NCBI RefSeq assembly: GCF_003241315.1 | Contig: NZ_QFOZ01000001.1 | Span: 1 to 64,000 of the forward strand | DNA length: 64,000 bases | Reading direction: 5' to 3' | Source of the DNA: Lawsonella clevelandensis | GTDB lineage: Bacteria; Actinomycetota; Actinomycetes; Mycobacteriales; Mycobacteriaceae | In this document: piece after piece, positions 20,850-29,591 of the stretch | Layout of the letters: every line of letters begins with the position of its first letter | Position numbering within the stretch: the stretch's first letter is position 1 | Made by a program: the position numbers and the translations under genes | Notes under the pieces: generated by a model | The model's database searches: none | Told to the model about the DNA's origin: nothing | The model's input: only the letters and a program-made list of their open reading frames with translations

Positions 20850-21650
20850 GTGGACACTACAGTTGAGTTTCGTATTGACGGTGAAGTCATCAATCCTGAC
20901 GTTGAAAATCGTCCCATCCTAGTTGAGATTTTTAGCAATGCGCGCATAGCTAAAATGACTCTTCGCAGCCCTGAACGCCGTAATGCACTGAATGCGGATC
21001 TAAGCCGAGGCATTCAGTTAGCTGTAGAGAGAGTAGAACATGAGGGCTGCCGCAGTCTCGTCATTACAGGTACGGGGGAAGTATTTTGTGCTGGTGCAGA
21101 TTTAACCGGCGGTGTTTTTTCCTCCGGATTCGCTAACCAAAACGTTGCAATGCTACGCACCATTGAACGATCGAAGCTCATCATTGTCGCTTATGTGAAT
21201 GGTGCAGCTATCGGAGCTGGTGCACAGCTAGCAATGGCGTGTGATCTTCGTGTCGCTGATGCAGAAGCATATTTCGCTCTTCCCGTTGCGAAGATGGGTT
21301 TTGCACTGGACAATTGGACAGTCCGACGCCTTGAATCTTTAGTAGGTGGAGGCTTTGCCCGCACTATTCTCTACACTGGCGACCCATTCCATGCCCAAGA
21401 ATCTGCTTCACATGGATTAGTCAACAAAATTGGTACTGTTGATGATGCTTTAGCGTGGGCACAAGAGATTGCTACATACGCGCCGCTTACCTTGCACCAT
21501 CTCAAGTTGGTCTTTAACAATGATTCAGCACAGCAGCAACCAACTCCAATACAAGCTGCTGCCGCAAAGACGGCATGGATAAGTGAGGATCTTAAAGAAG
21601 CTCGTCGAGCTTTCGCAGAAGGACGCCGTCCACGTTTCCGCGGCATATAG
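20850..21650 (+). CDS. EchA6-like crotonase-fold protein without catalytic Glu
   Basis: 266 residues from GTG 20850, preceded by AGAGAGG. The crotonase fold is evident: SPERRNALNADL, oxyanion-hole segments VFCAGADL and VNGAAIGAGAQLAMACD. Aligned by eye with classical enoyl-CoA hydratase, both catalytic Glu residues are absent: GGGCELAM becomes GAGAQLAM, and QPEI becomes LPVA. The same loss is a hallmark of EchA6 of M. tuberculosis (Rv0905), which binds acyl-CoA without hydrating it and serves mycolic-acid synthesis. Synteny with gltA2 supports that identity. The annotated frame opens 23 codons upstream but without a ribosome site. Confidence 0.85.
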   Translation: MDTTVEFRIDGEVINPDVENRPILVEIFSNARIAKMTLRSPERRNALNADLSRGIQLAVERVEHEGCRSLVITGTGEVFCAGADLTGGVFSSGFANQNVAMLRTIERSKLIIVAYVNGAAIGAGAQLAMACDLRVADAEAYFALPVAKMGFALDNWTVRRLESLVGGGFARTILYTGDPFHAQESASHGLVNKIGTVDDALAWAQEIATYAPLTLHHLKLVFNNDSAQQQPTPIQAAAAKTAWISEDLKEARRAFAEGRRPRFRGI

Positions 21651-21752
21651 AGACGCTGCCACATCAGTATAAATTCTTGTTGATGTCGTAACCGTTTTTA
21701 CATAATTGTCAACGTACAGTGCATAACTCTAGAAACACATAATGGAGATGAG

Positions 21753-21797
21753 TATAGCGTTGGGGAGGTACCACAGTGGTACCTCCCCAACGCTATA
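21753..21797. terminator. Bidirectional terminator with a 22-bp perfect stem
   Basis: Positions 21753-21774 and 21776-21797 are perfect reverse complements around a single central base. The core is GGGGAGGTACC. It lies between the convergent crotonase and ThrE genes and is flanked by AT-rich sequence, so it is best read as a two-way terminator. Confidence 0.85.
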
Positions 21798-21840
21798 TAT
21801 GTCATATATGGTTTGCTAAACCCACCCCGCCAGGGCACCG

Positions 21841-23469
21841 CTAGTCTCGGAATCGGGATATAGCGTGCTGAGTTGGGCCGGTCTGCTCTTCTTTAATCTT
21901 GTGAGCATCGTGGCGAGCAGCCGTATGGATAGCCTTCTTGGCAGCTCTATGAGCAGCTCGCATACCCAATATGGCCCGCTGCGTACGGCCTATAAGGTTA
22001 CCGCGGTGGAACTGCGGATGGCGACGGTCATACAGCCATTCTGGATCGGTGAGCATACGGGCAATAGCGAGACCTGCACCAATACCAACAACAACGAGTG
22101 ATGCATCCATGAGGTTACGGGATGCCAGGCCAATATCACCAGTATTGAGGAAGTAAATGAATCGGTACATTGATGTACCGGGGATCATAATGACGGAGCT
22201 TGGTACGGAAAGCGTAATGCGGGGAAGACGCATAGGTGGTGCAATAACAGAAGCAACAAGACCAATGAAGAGAGCACCAATGAAAGCTCCGAACTGTAGG
22301 GGAAGATCAAGCCCCACAATGCTGCGATCAATAAGAATGAACTTAATAAGGTTTCCGGTTGCACCGGTGGCAGCAGAGAGAAGAACCATTCGGTGGGAAC
22401 AGTTGAAGAGTACAGCGAATCCGGAGATACCGACGAAAGACGCAACCCATACATAAAGTGGCCACCATTCGGCGCCGAACCTCACGACATAAGGATTACC
22501 AATTTGTGGAAGAGGCTGTAGACCAGTGGCCAGTGTAACGATCCACACTGCACCAGTAGCAGCAGCTAAAAGAGAAACAACATAGGTAAACCGCTGAATA
22601 CCGGCGCTAAAATCGAGCTTCGCCAAATCTAAAAGGCTGGTGAACATGGGGAAGCCAGGAATAAGGAATAATACCGACGCCACAAAACCAGCACTCACTG
22701 GTGCAAAACCAGCATTGGCAGAGTTATAGATAAAACCTGGTACTAATTTCGCGGTGATGGATACACACACAAGGTAAATGAGTGAAGCAACGGTTGCGGA
22801 GAGAGCCGCTACACCCATTTGGTTCCAGCCACGACCGCTTAGATGACGGCGTGTCATCTGGCCGAGAGTTGCCCCGATGAGAACAAAAAGAAGTGCTTCA
22901 GGCGGGAATTTATTGAGAACCGCGAATGCTGCGCAAGCAAAACCGGAAGCTAGACCATTGGCCCACACTCCGTAGAGCGGCTTACCACCTTTGACAACAT
23001 GATCAATACGATCATTGAGATCAGCATTGGTAATACCGTGAGAGATATCGCGGGAGATTCTTTCGAGTGCTTCAATACGAGAAGCATTAACGCCAATGGC
23101 AGGCGCTTCACTGACGAGAGTACGGCAGTCATCCTTGCCATACGCCGTGACGGTAACATTTGTGAGAGTCACAGAGGCATCAAAACGATCGATGCCTAGT
23201 GCGAAAGCGGCACGCTGCATAGCCCGTTTGACTCGATATCCACCTGTACCTGATGCCAGCAACAAGGAACCAAGACGAATAACAGTAGTGGTACGCTCTG
23301 CCAGCGTCGATGGGTCATCGGTTTTGTGCCGTTTCTCCATGGGTGCATCGATAGTTTCTGCTACTGCATCTTCGACGGCATTGTGTACTGTCGCAGCGAT
23401 AACTGCAGAAGTATCGAGAAGATCATCAGGAGTCGCATTGTGCGCAGAATCTTGACTAGTCACATTCAC
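21841..23469 (-). CDS. thrE: Threonine/serine exporter, ThrE family
   Basis: 542 residues from GTG 23469 (no clear ribosome site; an in-frame GTG two codons later is possible). It is organised like ThrE of Corynebacterium glutamicum: a cytoplasmic N-terminal domain (DUF1212 type, about 55-195, with LGSLLLASGTGGYRVKRAMQ and TDVSVTLTNVTVTAYG-like residues), then about ten membrane helices including the second ThrE_2-type half with PGTSMYRFIYFLNTGD. ThrE exports threonine and serine by proton exchange. The C-terminal ~70 residues are basic and cytoplasmic. It is a single gene, convergent with the crotonase gene. Confidence 0.9.
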   Translation of the reverse strand: MNVTSQDSAHNATPDDLLDTSAVIAATVHNAVEDAVAETIDAPMEKRHKTDDPSTLAERTTTVIRLGSLLLASGTGGYRVKRAMQRAAFALGIDRFDASVTLTNVTVTAYGKDDCRTLVSEAPAIGVNASRIEALERISRDISHGITNADLNDRIDHVVKGGKPLYGVWANGLASGFACAAFAVLNKFPPEALLFVLIGATLGQMTRRHLSGRGWNQMGVAALSATVASLIYLVCVSITAKLVPGFIYNSANAGFAPVSAGFVASVLFLIPGFPMFTSLLDLAKLDFSAGIQRFTYVVSLLAAATGAVWIVTLATGLQPLPQIGNPYVVRFGAEWWPLYVWVASFVGISGFAVLFNCSHRMVLLSAATGATGNLIKFILIDRSIVGLDLPLQFGAFIGALFIGLVASVIAPPMRLPRITLSVPSSVIMIPGTSMYRFIYFLNTGDIGLASRNLMDASLVVVGIGAGLAIARMLTDPEWLYDRRHPQFHRGNLIGRTQRAILGMRAAHRAAKKAIHTAARHDAHKIKEEQTGPTQHAISRFRD

Positions 23470-23609
23470 ATTATGACTGTTAGAGCGCTAAATGTGAATT
23501 TATAGGCCCCACCATTATCTGTAGAAATCAATTAGGCTAAAAGCATTAGTGAATTACACTGCTGGCTTTCCCCGAGAAAACACCTCTTTTTAGAGGTAAA
23601 AAGGCACCC

Positions 23610-26324
23610 ATGACTGATCAGAAACTTTCCGCTGCTACTCTCGCCGCTATTCCCGACGGAGTGGAGCATACCCCAGCAGGAGGATTAACAGAGGCGCAAG
23701 TCCACGAGATACGTGCGGCAGGGAAAGGTAATGATCATCAGGTTCGCGCCGGGCGTAGTGTCGGAGAAATAATTCGGGCAAATGTATTTACCAGAATTAA
23801 TGCCATGCTTGGTGTGCTGTTTGTCATTGTGCTGTGCACAGGTTCCATCATTAATGCTGCCTTCGGCCTTTTGATTATCGCGAACTCAGCTATTGGCATT
23901 ATCCAAGAGATCCGGGCGAAACGAATGCTCGACAAGTTGTCAATAGTGGGGCAAACAAAACCAACTGTGCAGCGTCGCAGTACAGAGTCCTCTACTCAGT
24001 CCGCTGCAGATAGTCCTGCAGAGAGCAGCACAGACGATACACTGCAGCAAGAAAACTCTACGGCAGTGGAGATACCAGCTACGGATCTGGTCGAAGGGGA
24101 TCTCATCGTCTTGTCTCCTGGTGAGCAGATTGTTGTCGATGGTGAAATACTTTCTGCACAAGCACTCGATGTGGATGAGTCTCTTCTTACGGGAGAGAAC
24201 GATCCGGTTCATAAAGATTCTGGTGACGTTGTTCTTTCGGGGAGCTTTGTTGTCTCCGGTAGTGGGGTTTATCAGGCGACAAGAGTAGGAACTGATGCTT
24301 ATGCAGCGAAACTTGCCGCCGAGGCATCACAGTTTAGCCTTACTAATTCTCAGCTCATGTCGGGGATCAATAAGATTCTTAAAGTTATTACGTGGTTGCT
24401 CATTCCCACTGGATTAGCGACTATTTATACTCAGCTTTGTCAAACAGGTAAGCCGTGGAAAGAGTCGGTGCTTTCTATGACTGCTGCATTAGTCCCTATG
24501 GTTCCAGAAGGACTGGTGCTGATGACGTCGATTGCTTTTTTCGTAGGTGTTATTCGGTTAGGGGAAAAACAGTGTCTTGTTCAGGAGCTCCCTGCTATTG
24601 AGGGGCTAGCCCGTGTTGATGTGGTGTGTACAGATAAAACTGGCACGTTAACGAATAACACTATGACGTTCAAAGAAATTATCCCTGTGGATACTGTCGC
24701 GGATGACAAAAAATTGGCAGATATGGCGCAGCAAGCGCTTATCGCTATGGCAGTGGGGGATGAGCACCCTAATGATTCAATGCGGGCTATTGCAGACTGG
24801 GCGAAGTCTCGTGATAACAATGCGGCAATGATATCCGAAGAATGGGTTCGCACTAGTTGTGTCCCATTTTCTTCAGATAAAAAATGGTCAGCAATGGGGT
24901 TTGGAAAACAGGGTGAATGGATGCTTGGAGCCCCTGATGTCCTTGCTCAACCCGGCTCACAAGCGGCTTCTACTGCTGACGAAGTTGGTTCTACCGGTAT
25001 GCGGGTTCTGTTACTTGCTCGCTCCTCTAAGCCCGTAGAAGATTTGGCGCATACGCCAGCGGACGATTTTGTTTCTGCTGGCATTGTTACTCCAGCGGCT
25101 TTAGTTGTTCTACAGCAGTCGGTTCGTTCGGACGCTGCTGATACCCTCGACTATTTTCAGCATGAGGGTGTAGACGCCAAAGTTGTTTCTGGCGATAATG
25201 CGAATTCTGTGGGTGCAGTTGCACGAGAACTTAATATGGTTGCTGCTGATGCGCCTCTGGATGCCCGTTCACTTCCTAAAATTCCGGACAATAGTTATTC
25301 GGACAGTCGTGATAAGGAGAGGGGAAAAGAGCGGCGCAATGAGTACTCTCAAGAAACAGTAAAGTTTGCCAAAGATGTTGAAAGCCATACAGTTTTTGGA
25401 CGGGTTACTCCCGAACAGAAACGTTTAATGGTGCAGGCACTGCAGCATAACGGACACACTGTCGCAATGACAGGTGATGGCGTTAACGACGTCTTAGCGC
25501 TTAAACATGCTGATATTGGGGTAGCTATGGGCTCGGGGGCATCAGCGGCCCGATCAGTGGCACAAATAGTCCTTCTAGATAACCGTTTTGCCACACTGCC
25601 ATCTGTAGTAGGGGAGGGGCGTCGAGTTATCGGCAATATTGAGCGAGTAGCTAATCTCTTCCTCACTAAAACGGTTTATTCCGTACTATTGGCTCTTTTC
25701 GTCGTGTTTGCCAGTGTGCCGTTTCCTTTCCAACCTATCCATGTCACGATTACTGGCTGGTTCACAATTGGTATTCCCGCCTTCCTTCTATCGCTAGCAC
25801 CTAATAATGCTCGTGCTAAAAGCCACTTTGTACAGCGTGTACTGTGGCTTGCAGTACCATCCGGAGTAATTATTAGTGCCGTTTCTTTCACTACATATAT
25901 GGTGCTTCGTAGTGTCTACAAGGACGCTAATGGTGTCATCTCGGATACACTACAGACACAAATATCGACCGCTACTTTGTCGGCGCTTATCGTTACTGCT
26001 ACATGGGTATTGTGCGTGGTTGCTCGGCCTTTGCAGTGGTGGAAAATCCTTCTGGTTGTATTATCAGCTGCGATGTACCCACTTATTTTCCTATGGCCCT
26101 TTACTGCTCATCTATTTTTCTTGGATGCAACTAATGGAGAGTTAATGAAGTGGGGATTGTTAGCAGGCGTCTGTGGGGCCATATTGGTAGAGATCTTCTG
26201 GTGGATAGCTGGAGTACTGAAAGGTGAGCGGCAGTTCGTGTGGGAACGAACGCATACACGTTTTGAGGAAGAGCAACATGCTCTTGACGTAAAAAAGGCG
26301 GCTCAAGAGCGTTCAGGTCATTAA
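23610..26324 (+). CDS. P-type cation-transporting ATPase, CtpE-like
   Basis: 904 residues with AAAAGG 5-7 bases upstream of ATG. Domain order: N-terminal cytoplasmic part, two helices (about 65-100), actuator domain with [15 protein letters not shown], helix pair ending in [10 protein letters not shown], phosphorylation motif DKTGTLTN (Asp342), a nucleotide domain, hinge [18 protein letters not shown], and six C-terminal helices. It matches the CtpE type (Rv0908 in M. tuberculosis), implicated in Ca2+ uptake. Two insertions are unusual: a Ser/Thr/Gln-rich stretch at about 126-152 inside the actuator domain, and a charged segment ([20 protein letters not shown]) at about 563-583. No metal-binding N-terminal domain is present. 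Confidence 0.92.
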   Translation: MTDQKLSAATLAAIPDGVEHTPAGGLTEAQVHEIRAAGKGNDHQVRAGRSVGEIIRANVFTRINAMLGVLFVIVLCTGSIINAAFGLLIIANSAIGIIQEIRAKRMLDKLSIVGQTKPTVQRRSTESSTQSAADSPAESSTDDTLQQENSTAVEIPATDLVEGDLIVLSPGEQIVVDGEILSAQALDVDESLLTGENDPVHKDSGDVVLSGSFVVSGSGVYQATRVGTDAYAAKLAAEASQFSLTNSQLMSGINKILKVITWLLIPTGLATIYTQLCQTGKPWKESVLSMTAALVPMVPEGLVLMTSIAFFVGVIRLGEKQCLVQELPAIEGLARVDVVCTDKTGTLTNNTMTFKEIIPVDTVADDKKLADMAQQALIAMAVGDEHPNDSMRAIADWAKSRDNNAAMISEEWVRTSCVPFSSDKKWSAMGFGKQGEWMLGAPDVLAQPGSQAASTADEVGSTGMRVLLLARSSKPVEDLAHTPADDFVSAGIVTPAALVVLQQSVRSDAADTLDYFQHEGVDAKVVSGDNANSVGAVARELNMVAADAPLDARSLPKIPDNSYSDSRDKERGKERRNEYSQETVKFAKDVESHTVFGRVTPEQKRLMVQALQHNGHTVAMTGDGVNDVLALKHADIGVAMGSGASAARSVAQIVLLDNRFATLPSVVGEGRRVIGNIERVANLFLTKTVYSVLLALFVVFASVPFPFQPIHVTITGWFTIGIPAFLLSLAPNNARAKSHFVQRVLWLAVPSGVIISAVSFTTYMVLRSVYKDANGVISDTLQTQISTATLSALIVTATWVLCVVARPLQWWKILLVVLSAAMYPLIFLWPFTAHLFFLDATNGELMKWGLLAGVCGAILVEIFWWIAGVLKGERQFVWERTHTRFEEEQHALDVKKAAQERSGH

Positions 26325-26382
26325 AATTCAGATTGGTAATAACAGACTTATTGATTCGTCTATTAAAGTAGAAAACAACTGA

Positions 26383-26455
26383 GCCCCAGTAGCTCAGGGG
26401 ATAGAGCACTTCTCTCCTAAAGAAGGTGTCGTAGGTTCGAATCCTATCTGGGGCA
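26383..26455 (+). tRNA. tRNA-Arg (anticodon CCT)
   Basis: A complete cloverleaf of 73 bases: acceptor GCCCCAG / CTGGGGC, D arm GCTC...GAGC, anticodon stem CTTCT / AGAAG with loop containing CCT, and T arm GTAGG TTCGAAT CCTAT. Discriminator A; CCA is not encoded. It reads the AGG codon and sits 58 bases downstream of the ATPase gene. Confidence 0.95.
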
Positions 26456-26499
26456 CTTACATCCCCGTACCGGCATACGCTAGGACGAGAAGGTAGGGA

Positions 26500-27081
26500 A
26501 TGGAACCAGCAGTCATTGCTCATATGGAAGAGAGGCTGGGCCGTATTCGCGGTTCTGTGCCGGGGTCTCGACATGCGCACTGGACTGTCGTATTTTCAGA
26601 AGTCCCCTCTCGTAAACTGTCGCGAATGCCAGTCTCGTATAAGGCTAAACGACTTGTATCCGTGTGGACGGTAGGCCTTAGTTTTGTCCCCCTAGTGTCT
26701 CCACAGACGCATCATAAGCTGCGTTTGGAATTATTTACGCTCTGCGATCCACAAGATCGTTTTGAGGCAGAGCGTGTTATGGGGGCAGTAGCGGAAGCTA
26801 TTGATACTACAGCTACTCCGATACTCCGTGGGCAGGTTATTGGTCCATTACCGCCAGAGGCTGGTGTACACGCAGTGTATGCATCCATGCCGAAGATGTT
26901 TGATACAGATTTCCCCACATGTAATACCGAATACGGGCCTGTGGCAATGGTGTGGATTTTCCCCATTGGACCAAGTGAAGAGAAGTTCATTCTTAAAGAA
27001 GGATGGAAGAAGTTTGAGGAGAGACTTTTCCATCGTTTCGATATCGATCCATCAGACTGGGGACGTCTATCATCGTGTTAG
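26500..27081 (+). CDS. Suppressor-of-fused (SUFU) domain protein
   Basis: 193 residues, with AGAAGG 6 bases before the ATG. The C-terminal half carries the pattern of bacterial SUFU-domain proteins: a residue run YASMPKMFDTDFP, then YGPVAMVWIFPIGPSEEKFI and GWKKFEERLF. Such domains are found in contact-dependent toxin systems as immunity proteins, and also alone. No toxin-like neighbour is visible here, so a housekeeping or orphan-immunity role is equally possible. No signal peptide or membrane helix is seen. The gene lies between tRNA-Arg and a bidirectional terminator, as a single transcription unit. Confidence 0.72.
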   Translation: MEPAVIAHMEERLGRIRGSVPGSRHAHWTVVFSEVPSRKLSRMPVSYKAKRLVSVWTVGLSFVPLVSPQTHHKLRLELFTLCDPQDRFEAERVMGAVAEAIDTTATPILRGQVIGPLPPEAGVHAVYASMPKMFDTDFPTCNTEYGPVAMVWIFPIGPSEEKFILKEGWKKFEERLFHRFDIDPSDWGRLSSC

Positions 27082-27132
27082 CGTCAGAAGACGTAATGAG
27101 AAGTACAGATAAAAGGTAAGAAACTGAAATAA

Positions 27133-27174
27133 CGTGTGCCCCAGTAATACTCAGTAGCATTACTGGGGCACACG
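27133..27174. terminator. Bidirectional terminator, SUFU gene / porin operon
   Basis: A perfect 16-bp inverted repeat (27133-27148 and 27159-27174) with core GTGCCCCAGTAAT and a 10-base loop lies between convergent genes. GTTGTTGTGTCTT follows on the plus strand. Confidence 0.85.
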
Positions 27175-27200
27175 GTTGTTGTGTCTTAGTGGGTGAAGAA

Positions 27201-28175
27201 TTAGAAACCCATGCGGAACATCTTATTGGGGTAGAAGGGGTATGAATTACCAATAAGCTGGTAGTTCACATAGTTCCCGGACTTAGTACGGCCTAAAGTG
27301 ACAACGAAAGGACGTAGGTAGGCGGGGCCTACACACCCTGCACTACGCAAGTGCATATTCGTTATACGAATAGTGTTCCAACCGGGGCTATACCGGACAA
27401 AGTAGAAAGGAACGATGGATGTCTGACCACCCGTAACATTCACAGAGAATGTACGAGTAACCTTGGTCTTTAGCTCCATTCTGCTGTCTTTTGTGCGGTA
27501 GTTAGTGAAAACACGTGGCAAGTCGAGAGTATCAACAACTTCCTTTGGTACTTCCGTCGCTGCCCATTTTGCTAGCTCAGCACAGCCGGGACCTTCGCTA
27601 GCACCACATTCTGCACCAGCAATTGCACCTTTGTAAGCAGTAATTGCTGTCTGTTTTAACCAGTCAGTAATGGGATAGGTACTTGCCTTGGACTTCCATT
27701 TTCCATTAACGACTATCTTCGTATTGTCATCGACAACAGTACGAACTTGGGGATTCCCTACTCCTTCGAAGCAACCGAATTGCACGCCTGCATAGTAGTA
27801 GGCAACTGCATAGGAAGGATCCACACGAGTGCTTACTTCCAGCGTGATGTCGCCATTTCGGTGTAATCCGAAGAGAGCAGAAGAATTATGAAAACCGCTG
27901 TTCCGAATAATGGACTGTACTTTGCCCTTCTCAGGGTTAATGAATGTCCGTTTCTGGTTGTCAAACCTAACGTGTCGTTGCAAGAAAGTTGGAAGTAAAC
28001 CATCTATATCAACAGCGCGCGAGCTGACTCCATTCTGGAAAGCCGCTGGACCAACGAGTGATTCAGCTTGAGCAGCTGGCGCACTACTACAAAGAATTCC
28101 TGTAGTAACAGCCAGCGCTAAAGCTGCACGAGAACCGCGTCGAATAGTATAGCGAGGACGAGGAGTTATAGTCAT
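27201..28175 (-). CDS. MspA-family porin-like protein with a Cys-containing insertion
   Basis: 324 residues. A signal peptide (1-37, ending AAQA) precedes an MspA-like beta domain recognisable by YYYAGVQFGC (Cys135) and SAGCVGPAYLRPFVVTL (Cys281), equivalent to the conserved Cys pair of many MspA relatives. Between them is an insertion of about 60 residues (165-225), predicted helical, with its own pair Cys190/Cys198 in AGAECGASEGPGCAELAKW. The C terminus lacks the usual T-Y/W-G ending and is extended by aromatic residues. Its start overlaps the stop of the upstream porin gene as ATGA, so translation is coupled. MspA-type octamers form water-filled outer-membrane channels; whether this divergent member makes a pore is uncertain. 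Confidence 0.72.
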   Translation of the reverse strand: MTITPRPRYTIRRGSRAALALAVTTGILCSSAPAAQAESLVGPAAFQNGVSSRAVDIDGLLPTFLQRHVRFDNQKRTFINPEKGKVQSIIRNSGFHNSSALFGLHRNGDITLEVSTRVDPSYAVAYYYAGVQFGCFEGVGNPQVRTVVDDNTKIVVNGKWKSKASTYPITDWLKQTAITAYKGAIAGAECGASEGPGCAELAKWAATEVPKEVVDTLDLPRVFTNYRTKDSRMELKTKVTRTFSVNVTGGQTSIVPFYFVRYSPGWNTIRITNMHLRSAGCVGPAYLRPFVVTLGRTKSGNYVNYQLIGNSYPFYPNKMFRMGF

Positions 28176-29479
28176 GACAGGCTCTTCCCCTTAGGAGACG
28201 GTGTTCCGGCCGACGCAGAGGGCTTAGTAAGCGTCACAATAACGCGTCTAATGTACTTGTTAATTGGTCGCCACACCTTATTATGAATCTCTTTATGACG
28301 ATTCCTATTATCGGTAGGAAGATCCGTCTGTGGGAGTAGCGTGGACATCCACCGTACAGCACCGTGAATAGTGAATTTAAGCCCTTCGATCTGTTGAGAA
28401 CTCTGGTGCTTATTCTCCTGGTTGGCTTTTGCTCCAGCAGGATGTCCAACCGAAGCGAGTGCCTGTGTACTTGCGTCCTCAGCTTTTTCTCGTGACTTGT
28501 CACGAGGTGTTTTAGCTGCTGACTGTGCACTAGTGCCATCCTTTTTGCCGCTACTGGGTTCAGTAGTACGGTCTGGATTGACGCGAGAGGGGGTAAGAAC
28601 TTTCGCTAGCATTTTCTTGCCAGCACTCATTCTTTTGGCACCTGGAGCCTTCTTAGGCTTACCAGCAGGAGTAGGTTGCTGTGCTTTAGCACCATTTTTA
28701 GATTTTGAGGTAGACGTTGGATCGCTACCAAGATTATCGACACCATCCTGGTATTCGACATACGAGCGTAGCGAAACGTTACCGGGGCACCCATCAACGA
28801 ACAAGTGTACGTCACGAAGGTCTGCCCAGCTTGTACGATTACCGTGGAAAGAGAAGCTAGCCAGCGAAACCTTACTGATATGGCCAGGCCTTATGTTAAC
28901 GCCAAAAGTAACATTCTTACTAAGAGTTATGTTCTTCGCGTAGCCGTGCCATAGTTTTGGCCGCAATAGATTGAGGCCAAAAGATTTGCCGGTCGTCTTA
29001 AAATCGGGAGTGCTATAGTCGCCTTCCCGCCCAAGGACAGGAATAAAGGGACTAATTTGTATGGGCACTGACACCTCTAGTTTGCCAGGTCGAGAAGCAT
29101 CAATTTGGCAGCCCATAATGTAGCCCACTGCCAGTGTATGCGCGGAGCTCTCGGGGGCGCCCGTCACAGTAGCGAGTCCTTGTAAGCTCACTCGTACTTC
29201 ATGCGTAAAAGCGTTGTGGTTTAACGGAGCAGTACGGTACAAGCGCTCATTCTTCTTCGCTAAAGTAACTTTTTCACCGTCCTCTGTGGTAACCGTACGC
29301 TGTACATCTGGAACGGAATAACTGTTGCGTGACTTCTTAATGGCAGTATCTGTCATAGTTTGACGAGATCCGCCTGAGTTATTCGTAGAGGATGCTGCGA
29401 AAGCAGAAGGACTGGTGGCGACACTTGTACACAGAAGGCTGGCAGCGAGGAGTAATGATAAAGAATTACGTTGCAGCAT
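28172..29479 (-). CDS. MspA-family porin-like protein with long C-terminal extension
   Basis: 435 residues from ATG 29479 (GGA 6 bases upstream); a TTG at 29497 is possible but has no ribosome site. Signal peptide 1-28 (ending SAFA). The beta domain (about 75-252) carries VGYIMGCQIDAS and LFVDGCPGNVSLRSY, matching the two Cys segments of MspA relatives; Cys231 is the second. After residue ~253 there is a tail of about 180 residues: Ser/Lys/Ala/Pro/Thr-rich and basic up to ~360, then a more hydrophobic, possibly amphipathic segment near GLKFTIHGAVRWMSTLL. The tail is not part of MspA. It could reach the peptidoglycan or interact with the partner encoded downstream, but that is conjecture. Confidence 0.72.
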   Translation of the reverse strand: MLQRNSLSLLLAASLLCTSVATSPSAFAASSTNNSGGSRQTMTDTAIKKSRNSYSVPDVQRTVTTEDGEKVTLAKKNERLYRTAPLNHNAFTHEVRVSLQGLATVTGAPESSAHTLAVGYIMGCQIDASRPGKLEVSVPIQISPFIPVLGREGDYSTPDFKTTGKSFGLNLLRPKLWHGYAKNITLSKNVTFGVNIRPGHISKVSLASFSFHGNRTSWADLRDVHLFVDGCPGNVSLRSYVEYQDGVDNLGSDPTSTSKSKNGAKAQQPTPAGKPKKAPGAKRMSAGKKMLAKVLTPSRVNPDRTTEPSSGKKDGTSAQSAAKTPRDKSREKAEDASTQALASVGHPAGAKANQENKHQSSQQIEGLKFTIHGAVRWMSTLLPQTDLPTDNRNRHKEIHNKVWRPINKYIRRVIVTLTKPSASAGTPSPKGKSLS

Positions 29480-29504
29480 GGTCGTCCAATCAAGCAAGAA
29501 GAAT

Positions 29505-29584
29505 GCGGATACAGTCAGTTGTTCTCACTACAAAAGGGGGCATTGTAAGAGTGAGAACGGTGCAACTAAACTGACCGTATCCGC
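29505..29584 (-). terminator. Large hairpin between porin genes (terminator or attenuator)
   Basis: Outer arms GCGGATACAGTCAGTT (29505-29520) and AACTGACCGTATCCGC (29569-29584) pair with one mismatch, and inner arms GTTCTCACT / AGTGAGAAC (29521-29529, 29550-29558) extend the stem. On the minus strand ATTCTTCTTGCTTG follows. It begins 8 bases after the first porin stop, so it probably limits transcription into the second and third porin genes. Confidence 0.7.
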
Positions 29585-29591
29585 TTGGCTT

